DNA of 64,000 nt from Gemmatimonadaceae bacterium (GTDB taxonomy: Bacteria; Gemmatimonadota; Gemmatimonadetes; Gemmatimonadales; Gemmatimonadaceae). The position numbers and the translations under genes are program-made. The DNA lies in contig WYBP01000022.1 of assembly GCA_011525845.1 (NCBI GenBank), forward strand, positions 62,001 to 126,000, read 5' to 3'. The notes under the pieces were generated by a model, which did no database searches, was not told the DNA's origin, and saw nothing but the letters and a program-made list of their open reading frames with translations. Below are positions 58,323 to 64,000 of the stretch, piece by piece (the stretch's first letter is position 1; each line of letters begins with the position of its first letter).

Positions 58323-60752
58323 ATGTCCCGTCCCGCCCGCGCCGCCCACCTCCTGGCGACGACCGCCGCGCTCGCCATCGCCCTCTGGCCCGCCGCACCC
58401 GTGGCCGGCGCCCAGGCCGCAGCGACGCCCGCCGCCAGTGCCTTCATCGGCGTCCGTGTGGACGCGGACCGCAACAAGGTGCTGCTGGAACTCACCCCCG
58501 AGCGCCTCGGGCAGGACTTCCTGCACCAGAGCGTGCTCGCCACGGGGGGCGGCACGGGTGGGCTCGACCGCGGCCAGACCGGCGGGAGCGCGGTGGTCCG
58601 GTTCGAGCGCCAGGGACGCCGGGTGCTCCTCGTGCGGGACAACTGGAGCGTGCGCGCGCTCGGCGCGAACGAGGCGGGCCAGCGGGCCGCGGCCGAGGGA
58701 TTCCCCACCTCCGTGGTGGCCTCCTTCCCGATCGAGTCGGAGGCGAACGGCGTGCTCGTGGTGGACGCGACCGGGCTCTTCCTCTCGGACACGTACGGCA
58801 TCGCCGAGAGCCTCCGGCGCTCCCAGGCGGGGAATGGCCGCGTGGACGCCAACCGCAGCTTCATCGACGCGGCGCGCACGAAGGCCTTCCCGCGGAACAC
58901 CGAGATCCATGCGGTGCTCACGTTCGCGATCGACGCGCCGGGAGGCGCGCTCCGCCGCGCCGCGCCCGATGCCAGCGCCCCGACGATGCAGGTGCACCAC
59001 TCCCTCGTGGCCCTTCCCGAGGCGAGCGGATTCCGGCCTCGTCCCGCGGACCCGCGCTCCGGCCTCGGGACGAGCTCCTTCCTCGACTTCAACCAGGGGA
59101 TCGACGGCACCTATCGCGCGGCGTACGCCAACCGCTGGCGCCTCGTGCCGAAGGATCCGGCCGCCTACCAGCGCGGCCAGCTCACCGAACCCGTCACGCC
59201 GATCGTCTACTACCTCGATCCGGGGATCCCCGAGCCCTACCGCACGGCGTTCCTCGAGGGCGGCAACTGGTGGAACAAGGTCTTCGAGGGCGCGGGATGG
59301 CGGAACGCCTTCCAGGTGCGCGACCTCCCCGCGGGCGTGGACCCGATGGATTCGCGCTACAACCTCATCTACTGGATCCATCGCACCGGTCCGGGCCCCT
59401 CCGTGGGCCCCTCGCTCTCCGACCCGCGCACGGGGGAGATCCTGCGCACGGTGGTGCGCATGGACTCGTGGCGCTCGCTGGTGGACTACAACATCTATGC
59501 GGGACTCCTGCCGGCCGCGGGTCCCGGCGGGCTGAACGTCACGGCCGAGGCGTTCGCGATGGCGCGCCGCCGGCAGCACGTGGCGCACGAGATCGGGCAC
59601 ACCATCGGCTTCTCGCACAACTACATCTCGGAGTCGCAGGGCCGGACCTCGGTGATGGACTACCCGTTCCCGCTCATCGACGTGGACGCGCGCGGCACGC
59701 TCGACCTCTCCAAGGCGTACGCGCCCTTCGCGGGCGCCTGGGACTCGCTCGCCGTCCGCTACGGCTACACCTGGTATCCGGACGCGCGGAGCGAGTCCGC
59801 GGGGCTCGAGCGCATCGTGCAGGAGGGCATCCGGCGGAACGTGCGCTTCGTGGCCGACCAGCACGCGGGCGCCGAGGGATCGATCCCCGAGGCGACGCGC
59901 TGGGTGGTGGGGCGCACGATGTTCGAGGCGCTCGAGCGCACGAGTGCGGTGCGGCGCGTGGCGATCGAGAAGTTCGACGAGCGCGCCGTGAAGCCCGGTG
60001 AGCCGCTCTACCTGCTCAACATGCGCTTCGCGCACGTCTACCTGCACCACCGCTACGCCCTGGAGGGCGTGGTGAAGTACATCGGCGGGATGGACTTCCG
60101 CTATGCGCTGCGCGGGGATGGGCAGACGCCCACGCAGCCGGTCCCCGCCGCCCAGCAGCGGCAGGCCCTCAAGGCCGCGCTCGATGCGCTCGAGCCGGCC
60201 GCGCTCGCGGTGCCCGAGCGCGTGATGGCGCTCATCCCGCCGGTGCCGCCGGGGGGTGACGGTTCGTTCGAGTGGATCCAGTCCGCCGGCGGCACCACCT
60301 TCGACCAGGTCTCCCTCGCGGGGGGCGTGGCCACGGAGGTGATCGAGAACATCCTGCACCGCGAGCGCGCCGCGCGCGTGGTGCTCCAGGGCGCGCGGGA
60401 CGCCACCCTTCCGTCGCTCGATGAGGTGATGCAGGCCGTGGTCGACCGCACATGGGGCGCCGCGCCCGCAGCCAACGCCAACGAGCAGGCGATCCGCCGC
60501 ACCGCGCAACGCGTGGCGGTGAACACCCTGCTCGACCTCGCGGGGGACCGCGCGGCGCTGGCCGAGGTGCGCGCGATCGCCGAGCTCCACCTGCAGGCGC
60601 TGGCGCAGCGGATCGAGGGCATGAGCGGGGGATCGGCGGCCGACCGCGCGCTCCGCGCCTCGGCGCGCCGCGACATCGCGCGCTACTTCGAGGGCGGCGA
60701 CGACCCGGCGAAGCGCCCGCGCTTCGCGGTGATCATCCTCCCCTGGCCGTAG
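58323..60752 (+). CDS. secreted zinc-dependent metalloprotease (DUF5117/DUF4953 type)
   Basis: 809 residues with a signal peptide ending VAGAQ. The N-terminal half has FIGVRVDADRNKVLLELTPERLGQDFLHQSVLATGGG, typical of the DUF5118/DUF5117 family. The zinc site is His422, Glu423, His426 and His432 in HVAHEIGHTIGFSHNY, followed by SVMDYPFP, a metzincin-like Met-turn. Conserved DPMDSRYNLIYWIHR and GPSLSDPRTGEIL lie before it. The length and order fit the family found in Bacteroidota and Gemmatimonadota. It is probably an outer-membrane-associated or secreted peptidase. AGGAAT lies upstream of the ATG. Confidence 0.93.
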   Translation: MSRPARAAHLLATTAALAIALWPAAPVAGAQAAATPAASAFIGVRVDADRNKVLLELTPERLGQDFLHQSVLATGGGTGGLDRGQTGGSAVVRFERQGRRVLLVRDNWSVRALGANEAGQRAAAEGFPTSVVASFPIESEANGVLVVDATGLFLSDTYGIAESLRRSQAGNGRVDANRSFIDAARTKAFPRNTEIHAVLTFAIDAPGGALRRAAPDASAPTMQVHHSLVALPEASGFRPRPADPRSGLGTSSFLDFNQGIDGTYRAAYANRWRLVPKDPAAYQRGQLTEPVTPIVYYLDPGIPEPYRTAFLEGGNWWNKVFEGAGWRNAFQVRDLPAGVDPMDSRYNLIYWIHRTGPGPSVGPSLSDPRTGEILRTVVRMDSWRSLVDYNIYAGLLPAAGPGGLNVTAEAFAMARRRQHVAHEIGHTIGFSHNYISESQGRTSVMDYPFPLIDVDARGTLDLSKAYAPFAGAWDSLAVRYGYTWYPDARSESAGLERIVQEGIRRNVRFVADQHAGAEGSIPEATRWVVGRTMFEALERTSAVRRVAIEKFDERAVKPGEPLYLLNMRFAHVYLHHRYALEGVVKYIGGMDFRYALRGDGQTPTQPVPAAQQRQALKAALDALEPAALAVPERVMALIPPVPPGGDGSFEWIQSAGGTTFDQVSLAGGVATEVIENILHRERAARVVLQGARDATLPSLDEVMQAVVDRTWGAAPAANANEQAIRRTAQRVAVNTLLDLAGDRAALAEVRAIAELHLQALAQRIEGMSGGSAADRALRASARRDIARYFEGGDDPAKRPRFAVIILPWP

Positions 60753-60764
60753 GCGGGGGCGCGG

Positions 60765-62306
60765 ATGGAACGCCGTCGCTTCCTCGGCGACCTGACCCGG
60801 TACGCCGCGCTCTGTGCGGGGCTGCCGAACGAGTGGCGCCTCGTGCATCGTCCGCGCTTCGCGGACGATCCCTTCGCGCTGGGCGTCGCATCCGGCGATC
60901 CCACGCCGACCGGGGCCGTGCTCTGGACGCGCCTCGCGCCGCGGCCGTTCGAGCCGAACGGCGGGATGCCCGGGGATCGTGCCATCGTCGACTGGGAAGT
61001 CGCCACCGATGATGGGTTCCAGCAGGTGGTGCGGCGCGGGCGGCAGACGGCCGCGCCGGAGCTCGCCTACAGCGTGCACGCCGAAGTCGAGGGGCTCGCG
61101 CCGGACCGCTGGTACGTCTATCGGTTCCGCTCCGGCGATGCGGTGAGCGCCGTCGGGCGGCTGCGCACCGCGCCGGCCGCCGACGCCACCACGCCGCTCC
61201 GCCTCGGCATGGCCTCGTGCCAGAACTACGAGCAGGGCCTCTTCACGGCGCTCGAGCATCTCGCCGGCGAGCGGTGCGACCTGATCGCCCACCTCGGCGA
61301 CTACATCTATGAGTATGGCGTGCGCGACGGCGCCGTCCGGCCGCACCATGGCTTCGAGACCCAGACGCTCGACGATTACCGGACGCGGTACAGCCAGTAC
61401 AAGCTCGACCCCGCGCTCCAGGCCGCGCACGCGGCCTGCCCCTGGATCGTGACCTGGGACGACCACGAGGTCGACAACAACTACGCCAACGAGGCGAGTG
61501 AGAACGTCTGGGAGTCCGCGGAGCAGGTGCGCGCGCGGCGTGCGGCGGCGTACCAGGCCTGGTGGGAGCACCAGCCGGTGCGCGTCCCGCGCGCGCGCTC
61601 GTGGGCCGACCTCGACATCCGGCGCACGACCAACTGGGGTGCGCTCGCGCGCTTCTGGGTGATGGACACACGGCAGTACCGCGACGACCAGCCCTGTGGT
61701 GACGGCTCGCAGATGGTGCCCTGCGCGGGTTGGGCCGACCCCGCACGCTCGCTCCCCGGCCTCGCGCAGGAACGCTGGCTCACCGAGGGGCTCGGCGCCT
61801 CGCGCGCGCGGTGGCAGGTGCTCGCACAGCAGGTGATGATGGCGCCCTTCGACGACGCGGTGGGCCCGGACCGGACACGCCTGCACATGGACGCCTGGGC
61901 CGGCTACCCGGCGAGCCGCGACCGGATCCTCGGCGCGATCGCCGAGCGGGCGCCCAACCGCACGGTGGTCCTCACGGGGGACATCCACTCCAACTGGGTG
62001 AACGAGCTGCGCGCGGGGTTCGATCGCCCCAACCGGCCGGTGGTGGCCACGGAGCTCGTCGGCACCTCGCTCTCATCCGGAGGGGATGGCAGCGACGCCT
62101 GGGGTTCCGTGGCACCCGCGATGGCGGACAATCCGCACCTCAAGTGGCATTCGGCGCGCCGGGGCTACGTGATCTGCGACGTGAACGACCGGGAGTGGCT
62201 GGCCGACTTCCGCGAGGTGCCGTTCGTCACCCGTCCGGGCGCGCCGGTGCGCACGCGCACCAAGTGGCGGATCGAGCACGGACGACCCGGGGTGGTCGAG
62301 GTCTAG
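60765..62306 (+). CDS. phoD: PhoD-like alkaline phosphatase/phosphodiesterase
   Basis: 513 residues. The N-terminus MERRRFLGDLTRYAALCAG has a twin-arginine-like motif but a weak hydrophobic stretch. An N-terminal Fn3-like PhoD domain (FALGVASGDPTPTGAVLWTRLAP) is followed by the metallophosphatase core: LGMASCQNYEQG, HLGDYIYEYG, TWDDHEVDNNYAN, RTVVLTGDIHSNWVNEL and VVATELVGTSLSSGGDG. PhoD enzymes use iron and calcium and release phosphate from esters, including teichoic acids. It follows the metalloprotease gene by 12 bases and may share its transcript. Confidence 0.93.
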   Translation: MERRRFLGDLTRYAALCAGLPNEWRLVHRPRFADDPFALGVASGDPTPTGAVLWTRLAPRPFEPNGGMPGDRAIVDWEVATDDGFQQVVRRGRQTAAPELAYSVHAEVEGLAPDRWYVYRFRSGDAVSAVGRLRTAPAADATTPLRLGMASCQNYEQGLFTALEHLAGERCDLIAHLGDYIYEYGVRDGAVRPHHGFETQTLDDYRTRYSQYKLDPALQAAHAACPWIVTWDDHEVDNNYANEASENVWESAEQVRARRAAAYQAWWEHQPVRVPRARSWADLDIRRTTNWGALARFWVMDTRQYRDDQPCGDGSQMVPCAGWADPARSLPGLAQERWLTEGLGASRARWQVLAQQVMMAPFDDAVGPDRTRLHMDAWAGYPASRDRILGAIAERAPNRTVVLTGDIHSNWVNELRAGFDRPNRPVVATELVGTSLSSGGDGSDAWGSVAPAMADNPHLKWHSARRGYVICDVNDREWLADFREVPFVTRPGAPVRTRTKWRIEHGRPGVVEV

Positions 62307-62310
62307 GCGG

Positions 62311-62835
62311 GTGCGCATCCTCCGGCTCCTCGCGTGGGCCGCGCTCCTCGCGCTGATCGGACTCGCCGCCGCGAGCTACGGCCAGCTGCCTGCGGAGATC
62401 CCCGCCCACATCGGGCTCGGCGGCGAGGTCACGCGCACCTCCCCGAAGAGCATCCACGGCTGGTTCGCGCTCCCCCTCATCGCGCTCGCCGTCCACCTCC
62501 TGATCGAGGGCGTCGGCCTGATGCTGCCGAGCAGGCCGCACTGGTTCAACTTCCCCGAGAAGGCGCGCTTCCTCGCGCTGCCGAAGGCGTCGCAGGCACC
62601 GGTGATCGAGGAGATGCGCACCCTGCTGGACATCACCCTGCTCGGCACGAACGGGCTGATGCTCGTGATCCAGTACCACCTCTGGCGCATCGCGCTCGGC
62701 GATCGCTCGGACGGCGTGTTGCTGGCGGTGGCGATCGTCCCCGTCTTCCTCACCCCGGCGATCCTCTTCTGGCTCACGCGCGTGACCGCCGCGCTCGAGC
62801 GGGAGGAGGCGCGGCTCAAGTCCGGCGGCGCCTGA
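62311..62835 (+). CDS. small membrane protein, DUF1648-like
   Basis: 174 residues starting at GTG, four bases after phoD. Four hydrophobic segments (about 5-22, 48-70, 112-128 and 138-155) are visible. LAAASYGQLPAEIPAHIGLGGEVTR matches the DUF1648 motif (LP-x-x-IP-x-H-x-x-x-G) found in SdpI-like immunity and other membrane proteins. The function is unknown. Confidence 0.75.
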   Translation: MRILRLLAWAALLALIGLAAASYGQLPAEIPAHIGLGGEVTRTSPKSIHGWFALPLIALAVHLLIEGVGLMLPSRPHWFNFPEKARFLALPKASQAPVIEEMRTLLDITLLGTNGLMLVIQYHLWRIALGDRSDGVLLAVAIVPVFLTPAILFWLTRVTAALEREEARLKSGGA

Positions 62836-62959
62836 CGCCCGGTGGCCCCCGGTGACGCCGGGTGGTGGAACGCGATGGAACCGACCGCGGGCGCGCAGCG
62901 TTCGTCCTCGGATGGGGGACGACCCCCCGCACGTCACCCGAACCACGGAGAAGGCACCG

Positions 62960-63502
62960 ATGCGACTCACGACCCTGGTCACCCCGCTCGCGGCGCTCGC
63001 GCTCGCACTCCCCCTGCAGGCGCCGCAGGCGCAGGCCCCCACGAAGGGGTGGCGCGCGGAGTTCCTCGCGGTGATGGCGGCAGCGGAGGAGAAGTACGTG
63101 AAGCTCGCCGAGGCGACGCCGCAGGAGAAGTTCAACTGGCGCCCCGCCCCAGGCGTCCGCTCCGTCGCGGAGGTCTTCCTGCACGTCGCGGGCGCGAACT
63201 ACGGCCTGGTGGGGCGCCTCGGCGCCGCGCCACCGGCGGGTGTCGATCTCGCGAACCTGGAGAAGAGCACCACCGACAAGGCCGCCATCATCAAGCACAT
63301 AAAGGATGGCTTCGCCGCGTTCCGCGCGGCGGTGGTGGCGTTCCCCGAGGGAGAGGCCGAGAAGATGGTGCCGCTCTTCGGCGGCCAGCAGGTGACGGCG
63401 CGGCACTTCCTCACCTTCATCGCGGACCACAACGGCGAGCACCTGGGGCAGTCGATCGCCTACGCCCGCACCAACGGGATCGTGCCTCCCTGGTCGATGT
63501 GA
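62960..63502 (+). CDS. secreted DinB-family protein
   Basis: 180 residues from the ATG at 62960, with GGAGAAGG upstream. The signal peptide runs to about residue 24 (ALALPLQAPQAQA). The four-helix DinB fold has the three metal histidine positions in VFLHVAGANYG and IADHNGEHLGQ. DinB-like proteins include thiol S-transferases; this exported type is of unknown function. It is followed by a strong bidirectional hairpin. Confidence 0.85.
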   Translation: MRLTTLVTPLAALALALPLQAPQAQAPTKGWRAEFLAVMAAAEEKYVKLAEATPQEKFNWRPAPGVRSVAEVFLHVAGANYGLVGRLGAAPPAGVDLANLEKSTTDKAAIIKHIKDGFAAFRAAVVAFPEGEAEKMVPLFGGQQVTARHFLTFIADHNGEHLGQSIAYARTNGIVPPWSM

Positions 63503-63518
63503 GCTGAGCGTCGGATGT

Positions 63519-63559
63519 GCGAACGGGGCAGCCGGCGATCCGCCGGCTGCCCCGTTCGC
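63519..63559. terminator. 19-bp perfect hairpin between convergent genes
   Basis: The arms 63519-63537 and 63541-63559 are perfectly complementary around the loop ATC, 16 bases after the dinB-like stop and 14 bases after the DUF481 stop on the other strand. Such a long stem should end transcription from both sides, although neither side has a long T-run. Confidence 0.8.
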
Positions 63560-63573
63560 CTTCCGTCACCGGC

Positions 63574-64000
63574 TCAGAAGGTGATCTGGATGCCCGTGGT
63601 GAAGAGCTTGTCGGTGTCCGTGAACCCCGGCTCCGGCATGTTGTCGAAGCGGATCACGTACGCCAGCTTGATGCCGATCTTGGCCGAGATGGGCGCGACC
63701 ACGGCCGACTCGCTGTTCACGCGCCAATCCTCGGTCTCCTTGAGGTTGGGGATGAACTCGACGTTCTGCTGGAAGTACGCCGCCGGGGAGAAGACGTGGC
63801 GCCACGAGGCGGCCCCGCGCGCGGAGGGGAAGTTCTTCTGCACGCCGTCGGTGCCCACCTGCTGCGTGAAGCTCCCGCCGCCCTCGATGCGGACGGTGTC
63901 GGACTCGGTGCCGAGCAGGCGCGCCTGCACGCCGACGTTCTCCTCGAAGCGCCGCGCGATGCCCGCGAACCTGTCGCGGTCGAAGCCCGTCCCGATGAAG
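63574..64000 (-). CDS. DUF481 family outer-membrane protein, C-terminal part (5' truncated)
   Basis: The frame is open to the window edge; the visible 141 residues begin FIGTGFDRDRFAGIARRFEENVGVQARLLGTESDTV and include ASWRHVFSPAAYFQQNVEFIPNLKETEDWRVNSES and APISAKIGIKLAYVIRFDNMPEPGFTDTDKLFTTGIQITF. The alternating pattern and the C-terminal Phe are typical of beta-barrel proteins inserted by Bam. The sequence matches the DUF481 (YdiY-like) family. The start lies beyond position 64000. Confidence 0.88.
   Translation of the reverse strand, partial: FIGTGFDRDRFAGIARRFEENVGVQARLLGTESDTVRIEGGGSFTQQVGTDGVQKNFPSARGAASWRHVFSPAAYFQQNVEFIPNLKETEDWRVNSESAVVAPISAKIGIKLAYVIRFDNMPEPGFTDTDKLFTTGIQITF

Overview
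The window is 64 kb of GC-rich (roughly 70 percent) bacterial DNA, almost fully coding. I see no rRNA, tRNA, CRISPR array, IS element or prophage. Several things together suggest a member of the Gemmatimonadota or a nearby phylum, as an inference without any database search: a kinase-TPR receptor, many lipoproteins with Ig-like domains, an S9 dipeptidyl peptidase, HEXXH metalloproteases, large AHDFNN-type hybrid kinases and a Sdh1-like succinate dehydrogenase. Start codons are ATG, GTG and probably one TTG. Operon genes very often overlap by 1 or 4 bases. Several first genes lack a Shine-Dalgarno site and look leaderless.

Layout. 1-11.8 kb: the tail of a Ser/Thr kinase with TPR repeats, a DPP-IV-like peptidase, a small lipoprotein, tgt on the minus strand, and a giant repeat-built surface lipoprotein. 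11.85-15.26 kb: a methionine operon (metX-hom-metZ) behind a promoter, a probable SAM-II-class riboswitch and a clear intrinsic terminator. 15.2-19.7 kb: a minus-strand secreted group (S41 protease, LolA-like protein, PPC lipoprotein), a divergent GLFV-dehydrogenase-like gene, and a TPR protein that is the last gene of the sdh operon. 19.7-23.1 kb: sdhCAB with one large five-helix anchor. 23.2-26.8 kb: a crotonase divergent from paaABCD. 26.7-33.5 kb: two secreted proteins, a divergent regulatory pair (degenerate alpha/beta-hydrolase plus an NB-ARC/TPR/BTAD regulator with reversed domain order) and a MATE pump with an attenuator-like leader. 33.7-37.1 kb: a serpin lipoprotein and a fused 2-oxoacid dehydrogenase E1. 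37.2-40.9 kb: paaG-paaH-paaI-paaJ. 40.9-48.5 kb: two hybrid histidine kinases around paaY-paaZ. 48.5-54.2 kb: an M19 dipeptidase, an OsmC protein, a multidomain secreted nuclease and a coiled-coil membrane protein. 54.4-58.2 kb: a minor-pilin operon. 58.3-64 kb: a zinc metalloprotease, a PhoD phosphatase, a small membrane protein, a DinB protein and the end of a DUF481 outer-membrane protein.

How the genes work together. The paa genes encode most of the aerobic phenylacetyl-CoA route: epoxidase ABCD, isomerase G, ring-opening hydrolase/dehydrogenase Z, dehydrogenase H, thiolase J, salvage thioesterase I and PaaY. They are split into three blocks. The epoxidase reductase PaaE, the ligase PaaK and a clear PaaF are not visible here. 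The route yields succinyl-CoA and acetyl-CoA, which fits the nearby sdh operon. The met operon is very likely controlled by S-adenosylmethionine. The most interesting non-coding signals are the met leader, the MATE leader, 11-base-spaced GTAAGC repeats in front of the BTAD regulator gene, and a recurrent TAnnTT-N5-7-start arrangement that predicts leaderless transcripts.
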